From: Oscillospiraceae bacterium
Lineage (GTDB): Bacteria; Bacillota_A; Clostridia; Oscillospirales; Ruminococcaceae
Assembly: GCA_017523995.1 (NCBI GenBank)
Contig: JAFWUX010000082.1
Location: 1 to 16,573 of the forward strand
Direction of reading: 5' to 3'
DNA length: 16,573 nucleotides
Shown: piece after piece, positions 4,828-11,845 of the stretch
How positions within the stretch are numbered: position 1 is the first letter of the stretch
Layout: each line of letters starts with the position of its first letter
Program-made: the position numbers and the translations under genes
The notes under the pieces: generated by a model
The model's database searches: none
Seen by the model: only the letters and a program-made list of their open reading frames with translations
What the model was told of the DNA's origin: nothing

Positions 4828-7728
4828 GTGAGAAATACGAATATGATCCGGCGCTTTTCATCTGCGGCTGCCGCTGCCGTGCTGACAGGAACGCTCTGTC
4901 TGCCGCTGTGCTGCGCGGCGGAATCTGCGGCGGCGGAACCGGCTGCCGGTGACGATCTCTATACGCTGACCTTTGAGCGGGAAACCGGCTACAGCGACTA
5001 TTATGATATGCACATCGGGGAGAAGCGCCCCGAAACCGCAATCCGGATTGCGGGCAGCGACTACGCCGAAACCGCGGACGGCAGCTTTTCTGTCGGGACG
5101 CTCGGCGGCAGGGCTGAGGTGCTGATCTGGGACAGCGCTGAGGGCAGCGTCAGCTATCAGGTGGATGTCCCCGAAAGCGGCATCTATGCGCTGCAGCTTT
5201 CCTATTACGCGATGGAGTCGCCCTCGAATCAGGTGGAGCTTTCGCTGGAAATCGACGGCGAGCTGCCGTTTGAATCCGCTTCGCGCATCTGCCTCAACAA
5301 GATTTTCGTCAACCGCACGGAGATCAAAACCGATTCGCGCGGCAATCAGGTGCGCCCCTCGCAGATCGAGCAGCCGGACTGGCAGACAAAATTCGTCTAC
5401 GATGAGGACGGGCTGTTCAATGATCCGCTGATCTTTTCGCTGGAAAAGGGCACGCATACGCTGACCTTCTCCGGCATCAAGGCTTCGCTCGGCATTGAGT
5501 ATCTGCAGCTCTGTCAGCCGGAAGGCACCGGCAGCTATCAGGCGCCCTCTGAAAGCGAGACCGGCAGCACGCCCTCGACGCTTTATCGCATTGAGGGCGA
5601 ATCCGCGAAGTATAAATCCTCCTCGACGCTCTATCCGGCATACGATAATAATGCGTATACCGTTTCGCCCTCCGATCCGGTCAAGATGGTCTATAACACG
5701 ATCGGCGGCGCGAACTGGGATCAGGCGGGGCAGACAATCACATGGGAGATTCCCGCGGATGCGATCACCGGCGACGGCTGGTATAAGATCGGCATCAAGG
5801 CGCGGCAGAACGTCATGCGCGGATTCTACTCGAACCGCAGAGTGCTCATCGACGGGCAGCTCCCGAACGATGCCTTCGGACAGGTGAAATTCTACTATGA
5901 CAATGACTGGAGCCTGACACCCGTCGGGAAGGACGGCGAGACTGCCTATGTCTATCTGACGGCGGGCGAGCCGCACACGGTCACGCTTGAGGCAATGCCC
6001 GGCGAGATCGGCGAATATATGCGGAAGCTCGAAAGCACTGTCACCGACCTCAACACCTGCTATAAGCAGATTCTGATGATCACCGGTCCGAATCCGGATA
6101 AATACAATGACTATTATGTAGAGGAAAGCATCCCGACGCTGGTTCAGGACTTCATGCGGCTCTCGCAGCAGCTCAAGGAGGCGCAGAGCGGCATCGAACA
6201 GCTTTCCGGTACGCTCGGCTCGGAGGCGGCGGCACTCCAGAGAATGTATGTCATCCTCGATAAGTGCATCGAAAAGCCCAGCCGCATCCCGAATTATGTC
6301 ACGCAGATCAAGGACAATATCTCGACGATTTCCACGTTCATCTGCGATTACCGCGATCAGCCGCTGGAAATCGACTATCTCGAGATTGCCTCCGCCGACA
6401 GGGAATTCTCGCCGCTGAAATCCAAATTTTTCAAGCAGCTCGGATTCCGGTTCAAGGCGTTCCTCGGCTCCTTTACCGAGGATTACACCACGCTTTCCGA
6501 TATCGACGCGGATGCGGAGGATGTCATCAGCGTGTGGGTCAACCTCGGCAGAGATCAGGCGCTGGTTGTCAAGGAGCTTGTCGAGAACGAATTTGCGCAG
6601 CAGCATCCCGATATTCCGGTTTCGGTCAATCTCGTGGTCGGCGGTGTCGTTGAAGCGACGCTGGCGGGAAAAGGCCCGGATGTGGCGCTGTTCCTCGGCG
6701 GCGAATTCCCCGTCAACCTCGCATGCCGCGGTCTGCTCGTCGATATGAAGCAGTTTCCGGATTTCAATGACGCCGTGAAAAACTATCAGCACGATGCGAC
6801 TGTGCAGTACAGCTATGACGGCGGCTGCTACGGTATGCCGCTGACGCAGAACTGGACCATGATGTTCTACCGCACCGATATCCTCACGGAGCTCGGCTAT
6901 ACCGAACTGCCGCGGACATGGGACGATCTCATCGACATGCTGCCCGGTCTGCAGCGCAATCATCTCGGTGTCGGTCTGATTTTGCCCTCGACCAATGTCG
7001 CGGCGGCAACAGAGGCCGGTCACACCTATGCGTCGCTGATTCTGCAGCAGGGACTCAACTATTATAATCCCGAGCAGACAAAGACGCAGTTCGATTCCGT
7101 TCCGGCGATCCAGTGCTTTGAAAAGTGGACGGATTTCTACCGCGATTACAAGTTCACCCAGACCTATGACGCTTACAGCTATTTCCGCACCGGTCAGTAT
7201 CCGATTGTGATTGCAAACTACAGCTTTGCAAATCAGCTTTCGGTTGCGGCACCGGAAATCAAGGGACTCTGGGACTTCACCGTCATGCCCGGCACGATGC
7301 AGGCGGACGGTACTGTCAATCACGCATCCAATTCCGGCGGCACCGGCGCGGTGATCTTCAACAAGGTCAGAAACAAGGATGCCGCATGGGAGTTCGTCAA
7401 GTGGTTCTGCTCGAAGGATGTGCAGACGGAATACGGCGCCGACCTCGAAGGTCTGCTCGGACAGATGGGACGCTATGAGGCCTCCAATGTTGAGGCACTG
7501 AAACAGCTCAACTGGTCGGGCGCGGAAATGGATGTCCTGCTTGCACAGTGGGATGCGCTCACGGAAATCCCCGTGCTGCCTTCCTCCTATGCCGTGACCA
7601 GAAATATCATGAACGCATTTCGTGAGACCGTCAACTCCAATGAGAATCCGCGCGATACGCTCATGTACTACAACAGCGATATGAACGATGAGATCCGCAG
7701 AAAGCGCGAAAATCTCGGGCTGGACTGA
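4828..7728 (+). CDS. Large multidomain extracellular solute-binding protein of a carbohydrate ABC transporter
   Basis: Predicted to capture a saccharide outside the cell and pass it to the downstream permeases. At 966 residues it is about twice the usual family 1 length. A basic start and hydrophobic segment (about 9-36) form a signal peptide. Cys28 and Cys29 lie in it, but the residues before them do not make a normal lipobox. A first beta-sandwich resembling carbohydrate-binding modules spans about 43-230, and a second starts near 253. The second appears to be split by a helical insertion (about 400-508) before its last strand near 512-522. The solute-binding domain occupies about 565-960, with typical segments DVISVWVN, GKGPDVALFLGG, YGMPLTQNWTMMFYRTD and PRTWDDLIDML. 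It is first in the operon, 28 nt before the first permease. The substrate is unknown. Confidence 0.9.
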   Translation: MRNTNMIRRFSSAAAAAVLTGTLCLPLCCAAESAAAEPAAGDDLYTLTFERETGYSDYYDMHIGEKRPETAIRIAGSDYAETADGSFSVGTLGGRAEVLIWDSAEGSVSYQVDVPESGIYALQLSYYAMESPSNQVELSLEIDGELPFESASRICLNKIFVNRTEIKTDSRGNQVRPSQIEQPDWQTKFVYDEDGLFNDPLIFSLEKGTHTLTFSGIKASLGIEYLQLCQPEGTGSYQAPSESETGSTPSTLYRIEGESAKYKSSSTLYPAYDNNAYTVSPSDPVKMVYNTIGGANWDQAGQTITWEIPADAITGDGWYKIGIKARQNVMRGFYSNRRVLIDGQLPNDAFGQVKFYYDNDWSLTPVGKDGETAYVYLTAGEPHTVTLEAMPGEIGEYMRKLESTVTDLNTCYKQILMITGPNPDKYNDYYVEESIPTLVQDFMRLSQQLKEAQSGIEQLSGTLGSEAAALQRMYVILDKCIEKPSRIPNYVTQIKDNISTISTFICDYRDQPLEIDYLEIASADREFSPLKSKFFKQLGFRFKAFLGSFTEDYTTLSDIDADAEDVISVWVNLGRDQALVVKELVENEFAQQHPDIPVSVNLVVGGVVEATLAGKGPDVALFLGGEFPVNLACRGLLVDMKQFPDFNDAVKNYQHDATVQYSYDGGCYGMPLTQNWTMMFYRTDILTELGYTELPRTWDDLIDMLPGLQRNHLGVGLILPSTNVAAATEAGHTYASLILQQGLNYYNPEQTKTQFDSVPAIQCFEKWTDFYRDYKFTQTYDAYSYFRTGQYPIVIANYSFANQLSVAAPEIKGLWDFTVMPGTMQADGTVNHASNSGGTGAVIFNKVRNKDAAWEFVKWFCSKDVQTEYGADLEGLLGQMGRYEASNVEALKQLNWSGAEMDVLLAQWDALTEIPVLPSSYAVTRNIMNAFRETVNSNENPRDTLMYYNSDMNDEIRRKRENLGLD

Positions 7729-7756
7729 ATTCGTAATTTGAAGGAGGGTTCCTCTC

Positions 7757-8695
7757 TTGGATAAGGATCAGATTGGTGTCAGAACCAAACAGGAACGGCG
7801 CAGGCAGCTCTGGCTGCAGATCAGGCAGAATAAAGAAGCCTACCTGATGCTGGCGCCCTTTATGATCGTGTTTACGATCTTTACGATCATTCCGGTCATT
7901 ATGTCCCTGCCGATCGGTCTGACGGATTTTGATATGGTGAAATATCCCCCGACATGGGTCGGGCTGAGCAATTTCTATAACCTGTTTCTCAATGACAGCA
8001 TTTTTATCAAGGCAATTCGCGTGACGCTCGTCTTTGCGGTGTTTACAGGTCCTTTGAGCTACTTTCTGAGCTTCATGCTCGCGTGGCTCATCAATGAGCT
8101 GAATCAGACGCTCAAGGTCATCTTCACGCTGATCTTCTACGCGCCTTCGATGGCGTCCGGCGTCTATGCCGTCTGGCAGCTGATCTTCTCCGGCGACAGC
8201 TACGGCATCGCGAATTCCACGCTCATGAACCTCGGCATCACGACCTCGGCAATCCAGTGGCTGACGGATTCCAAGTACATCCTGACGGTGGTTATCATCG
8301 TGCAGCTCTGGGTCTCGATGGGCGCCGGATTCCTCGCGATGCGCGCGGGCTTCCAGAATATCGACAAGGCACAGTATGAGGCGGGCGCCATTGAGGGCAT
8401 CCGGAACCGCTGGCAGGAGCTCATCTACATCACGATCCCCGGCATGGGTCCCTCGCTGATGTTCGCGGCGGTCATGCAGATCGTTTCGGCGTTTACGGCG
8501 GATATCGTCGCGAGAAACCTCGTCGGTTTCCCGAGCACCGATTACGCCGCGCACACGATCATGACGCATGCCTTCGACTACGGCTGGATCCGCTATGAAA
8601 TGGGCTATGCCTCCGCAATCTGCATGATTCTGTTCATCGCGATGTATCTCGCGAACAAGCTCATCAGCGGACTGCTCGGCAAATATATGGATTAA
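7757..8695 (+). CDS. Sugar ABC transporter permease, MalF type (pair 1)
   Basis: An integral membrane subunit that forms half of the translocation pore of a carbohydrate importer. The 312-residue protein has a charged cytoplasmic N-terminus, a first helix near 28-52, and further helices near 87-112, 120-143, 176-195, 231-250 and close to the C-terminus. The EAA loop that docks on the ATPase is visible at 208-230 (YEAGAIEGI…ITIPGM). The start is TTG, chosen because AAGGAGGG lies 8 nt upstream and the length then fits the family. It is followed after 12 nt by its MalG-type partner. No ATPase gene is present nearby, so a shared MsmX-like ATPase is likely (inference). Confidence 0.95.
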   Translation: MDKDQIGVRTKQERRRQLWLQIRQNKEAYLMLAPFMIVFTIFTIIPVIMSLPIGLTDFDMVKYPPTWVGLSNFYNLFLNDSIFIKAIRVTLVFAVFTGPLSYFLSFMLAWLINELNQTLKVIFTLIFYAPSMASGVYAVWQLIFSGDSYGIANSTLMNLGITTSAIQWLTDSKYILTVVIIVQLWVSMGAGFLAMRAGFQNIDKAQYEAGAIEGIRNRWQELIYITIPGMGPSLMFAAVMQIVSAFTADIVARNLVGFPSTDYAAHTIMTHAFDYGWIRYEMGYASAICMILFIAMYLANKLISGLLGKYMD

Positions 8696-8707
8696 GGGGG
8701 GCGGAAT

Positions 8708-9610
8708 ATGAGTCAGGCTTCAGCACAGGCAAAGCAGAAAACAGACCCGAAAAGGCTCAAAGCCTCCAATCGGCGCGCCGGCAGAAAAATCGGCGGCTCT
8801 GTCGCGATCTTCCTCTTTCTGCTGATCCTCGGTCTTTTTATGGTGCTCCCGATCTGGCTGATGGTCGTCAACTCGATCAAGCCGGTCAACGAAATGTTCA
8901 TCTTTCCGCCGAAGTGGTATACTTTGAACCCGACGCTCGACAACTTCAAGGATACCTACCGCGTGCTCGGTCAGATGTGGGTGCCCTTTTCCCGCTATGT
9001 GTTCAACAGCATCTTCGTGACGGTTGCCGTCACGGTTCTGCAGTGCGTCTTTGCCTCGATGGCGGCGTTCTGTCTGGCAAAGGTGAAATTCCCCGGCAAC
9101 AAGCTCATCAATGCGATCATCGTCCTTGCGCTGCTCTATAACAGCAATGTCATCTATCTGATGCAGTACATGGTCATGGCAGAGCTGAACATGATCAACC
9201 GCATGTCCGCGCTGATTCTGCCTTCGGTCGCATCCTCTATGGGACTGTATCTGATGCGGCAGTCCATGACCTCCGTGCCCGATGCAATGATCGAGGCGGC
9301 AAAGGTGGACGGCGCCAATCTCTTTACGATCTGCTGGCGCATCGTCATTCCGAACCAGAAGCCCGCGCTCATGACCATGGCGATCTTTGCATTCCAGGGC
9401 GCATGGAACATCACGGGCGGCAGCGTTGTCTATGACGAATCGCTCAAAACGCTCCCGACGGTCATTCAGCAGGCGGCTTCTGCCGGTATCTCGCGGCAGG
9501 GCGTGACAATGGCTGCGGCGGTCATTCTGTTTGTGCCGCCGGTCCTGTTCTTTATTCTCGCACAGAGTCAGGTCATGGAGACCATGGCGCATTCCGGTAT
9601 CAAGGATTGA
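8708..9610 (+). CDS. Carbohydrate ABC transporter permease, MalG type (pair 1)
   Basis: The second pore subunit of the first permease pair. The 300-residue protein has a basic cytoplasmic N-terminus (1-30), a first helix near 31-56, the signature segment KPVNEMFIFPP soon after it, and the EAA loop at 196-217 (EAAKVDGANLF…RIVIP). Helices follow near 221-240 and 266-288. The start ATG is preceded by a G-rich ribosome binding site that begins at the stop of the upstream permease, so the two are probably translationally coupled. Length and motif order are normal for the family. Confidence 0.95.
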   Translation: MSQASAQAKQKTDPKRLKASNRRAGRKIGGSVAIFLFLLILGLFMVLPIWLMVVNSIKPVNEMFIFPPKWYTLNPTLDNFKDTYRVLGQMWVPFSRYVFNSIFVTVAVTVLQCVFASMAAFCLAKVKFPGNKLINAIIVLALLYNSNVIYLMQYMVMAELNMINRMSALILPSVASSMGLYLMRQSMTSVPDAMIEAAKVDGANLFTICWRIVIPNQKPALMTMAIFAFQGAWNITGGSVVYDESLKTLPTVIQQAASAGISRQGVTMAAAVILFVPPVLFFILAQSQVMETMAHSGIKD

Positions 9611-9632
9611 TCCTTCCGCCGGAGCCTTGCAG

Positions 9633-9643
9633 AAAGGATGAGG
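9633..9643 (+). promoter_or_regulatory. Ribosome binding site favouring the GTG start at 9650
   Basis: AAAGGATGAGG ends 6 nt before GTG at 9650. The ATG at 9638 lies inside this purine-rich tract, with the AGAAAGG part touching it and no spacing, so the GTG is the better start. Confidence 0.55.
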
Positions 9644-9649
9644 AATTAC

Positions 9650-11185
9650 GTGAAAACAAATGCAAAGCGCAGGCTGATGCACGGCGCGGCGGCACTCTGT
9701 GCGCTGCTGAGCACCGCTTCGGCTCTGATGCTGCCGGCATCCGCGGATGAACCGTATGATGTCTATAACTATAACTATCTCGGAGAAGCGGTGCCCTCGC
9801 AGGCGGGATACCTCGCGGAACGTTCGGTTTCCGGTCTCGATCTCGGCACAACGCCGCTCAGTGCGCCGGGCGATCTCTTTAAGGATGAGAAGGATCAGTT
9901 CTATCTCGTCGATTCCGGCAACAACCGGATTCTCAAGATCGACAGCGAATTTACAGAGGTGCTCGAGGTCTTTGACCGCTTCACCATGCCCGACGGCTCG
10001 GAGACGCGGCTCAAAAATCCGAAGGGCGTCTATGTTTCGCCGGATACCGGTCTGATGTACATTGCCGACAACGAAAACGCACGCGCGCTGGTCGCAAAGC
10101 CCGACGGCACCGTTGTCATGGAAATCACAAAGCCGGCATCCACGGTCTACGATCAGCAGCTGACTTTTCTGCCGCAGAAAATCCTCTGCGACAATGCGGG
10201 CAATATCTATATTGTCCTGAACAACACCACAAAGGGCGCTGCAATGTTCGACGCAAACGGCGAATTCATCGGATACTACGGTGCGAATGCCGTTGCGGCA
10301 ACGGCAACCGTCATCGCAAACCACTTCTGGAACGCGATCGCCTCCGAGGAGGAAAAGCGCTACCGCTCCAGAAGCACGCCGACGGCATTCGATAACTTCG
10401 ATATCGACACGGTCAAGGGATTTATCTATACCTCGACCTCCTCCGGCTCGACCGACACCGACATCGTCAAGAAGGTCAATCCGGAAGGCTACAATCTGTT
10501 CAGCTATATGTCGAACTACACATGGGGCGATCTGTTCTCCACATGGTATTCCGGCACAACCTATAAAACCAAAATCGTCGATATCGACATCGGCGATGAT
10601 GGCTCGATCAACTGTCTTGATGCGACAACCGGCAGAGTGTTCCAGTATGACAAGGAGGCCGATCTGCTCTTTATCATGGGCGCGACCGGCGATCAGGTCG
10701 GTGCGTTCACGCAGGGCAATGTCGCTGCCGTTGAAACGAAAGGCGCGGGCTGCGAGAATATCTATGTGCTCGATGCCGGAAAAGGCACGGTCACGATCTT
10801 CGGGCAGACGGTCTTCGGGCAGATTGTCCACGATGCAACCGCGAAATATAACGGCGGCTACTATGAGGAGGCGCTCGAGCCGTGGCTGGAGGTCGTCAAG
10901 CGCGACGGCAACTACCGCAGAGCCTATCTCGGTATCTCCAGTGCCTACTACAACATGGGCAGATACAAGGAGTCGATGGAATATGCGAAAAAGGCAGATG
11001 CCTCGGCGCGCTATAACCGCGCATTCGAGCGCTACCGTTCGCAGTGGCTCAGGGAGCATCTGACGCAGATTCTGCTCGGCGTTGTGCTGATTATCGCAGG
11101 CGTCATGCTGCTCAAGTATGTTGTCCGGAAGCAGAAAAGCAAAAATCAACAGGCAGAACCGGCACAGACCGGTTCCGGAACGTAA
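9650..11185 (+). CDS. Secreted NHL-like beta-propeller with TPRs and C-terminal membrane anchor
   Basis: Function unknown. The 511-residue protein starts with a basic region and signal peptide (to about residue 32, ending ASA). It continues with repeated beta-strands typical of NHL/six-bladed propellers (about 70-390), e.g. FYLVDSGNNRILKID, MYIADNENARALV, IYIVLNN and NIYVLDAGKGTVTIFG. Two TPR-like helical hairpins follow (about 395-460: KYNGGYYEEALEPW, SAYYNMGRYKESMEYA). A single transmembrane helix (about 471-488) and a basic Gln/Lys-rich tail end it. The propeller and TPRs would therefore sit outside the cell, anchored next to the transporter. Propellers often bind ligands or partners, so a scaffold or sensor role is plausible but not shown. 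It lies between the first permease pair and the YIP1 gene with short gaps. Confidence 0.85.
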   Translation: MKTNAKRRLMHGAAALCALLSTASALMLPASADEPYDVYNYNYLGEAVPSQAGYLAERSVSGLDLGTTPLSAPGDLFKDEKDQFYLVDSGNNRILKIDSEFTEVLEVFDRFTMPDGSETRLKNPKGVYVSPDTGLMYIADNENARALVAKPDGTVVMEITKPASTVYDQQLTFLPQKILCDNAGNIYIVLNNTTKGAAMFDANGEFIGYYGANAVAATATVIANHFWNAIASEEEKRYRSRSTPTAFDNFDIDTVKGFIYTSTSSGSTDTDIVKKVNPEGYNLFSYMSNYTWGDLFSTWYSGTTYKTKIVDIDIGDDGSINCLDATTGRVFQYDKEADLLFIMGATGDQVGAFTQGNVAAVETKGAGCENIYVLDAGKGTVTIFGQTVFGQIVHDATAKYNGGYYEEALEPWLEVVKRDGNYRRAYLGISSAYYNMGRYKESMEYAKKADASARYNRAFERYRSQWLREHLTQILLGVVLIIAGVMLLKYVVRKQKSKNQQAEPAQTGSGT

Positions 11186-11200
11186 GGAGGTGTGCTGCAT

Positions 11201-11830
11201 ATGATGGATCTGACACAGCCGCAGTGGGTGAAGCATGTGGTCTTTCATCCCTTTGAGGGCTTTGAGGATCTGCGCTGGAAAAAGGGCGGCACGCTTAAAT
11301 ATACGGCGATTATCATTTTTGCGCTGTTCATCGCGCTGATTGCAATCGACCGCTGGTGCGGATTCCAGTTCCGGCCGCTCCCCGATGCGATGTTTTCCGT
11401 TGTGCCGTATATCATGCGCTCGGTGGTCTACTTCCTTGCGTGGGTGCTCGGAAACTGGGCGATCTGCACGCTGCTCGACGGCGAGGGCACGATGAAAAAT
11501 ATCGCGATTTACAGCTCCTATGCGCTGATCCCCTATATCGGGCAGATGTTCGCGCAGGTGATTCTTTCGCATATTCTTGTCCGCGCGGAGGCAGTGTTCT
11601 TCGATACCGTCTATTATGTCGGCATCATCTGGACGGTGCTGCTGCTGTTTAACGCAGTCAAGGCGGTGCATCAGTATACCTTTACAAAGACTGTCATCGC
11701 GATTATTCTGACGCTCTTTGCCATGCTGGTCATTCTGTTCCTTGCGGTGCTGTTCCTTTCGCTGTTCCAGAAGGTTTATGTGTTCTTCTATTCGCTGTAT
11801 ACAGAGATTCTGTATCGCGTGAGAGTGTGA
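11201..11830 (+). CDS. YIP1-family multi-pass membrane protein
   Basis: A 209-residue membrane protein of the YIP1 superfamily type; its bacterial function is not established. It begins with a soluble segment containing HPFEGFEDLRW (16-26), a feature I associate with bacterial members of the family, followed by about five hydrophobic helices near 33-50, 66-88, 102-126, 132-155 and 165-192. The start ATG follows AAGGAGGTG at 8 nt. That site overlaps the stop codon of the propeller gene, so the two are likely translationally coupled. Its place inside a transport operon suggests a role in assembling or organising the membrane complex (inference). Confidence 0.85.
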   Translation: MMDLTQPQWVKHVVFHPFEGFEDLRWKKGGTLKYTAIIIFALFIALIAIDRWCGFQFRPLPDAMFSVVPYIMRSVVYFLAWVLGNWAICTLLDGEGTMKNIAIYSSYALIPYIGQMFAQVILSHILVRAEAVFFDTVYYVGIIWTVLLLFNAVKAVHQYTFTKTVIAIILTLFAMLVILFLAVLFLSLFQKVYVFFYSLYTEILYRVRV

Positions 11831-11837
11831 GAGGCGG
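11831..11837 (+). promoter_or_regulatory. Ribosome binding site favouring the TTG start at 11846
   Basis: GAGGCGG lies 8 nt before TTG at 11846. The GTG at 11837 would overlap the last base of this site, leaving no spacing. Both starts give the same signal peptide and differ by three residues. Confidence 0.5.
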
Positions 11838-11845
11838 TGTTCGGA

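Noticed and set aside
4780..4828. Upstream ATG start for the solute-binding protein at 4780
   Set aside because: No ribosome binding site precedes it, it would place a strong hairpin at the start of the coding region, and it adds residues before a normal signal peptide.
4858..7323. An open antisense frame of 821 codons opposite the solute-binding protein gene
   Set aside because: It lacks recognisable domains and has the His/Arg/Asp-rich composition of a mirror frame. The plus-strand frame has clear motifs, a signal peptide and a ribosome binding site.
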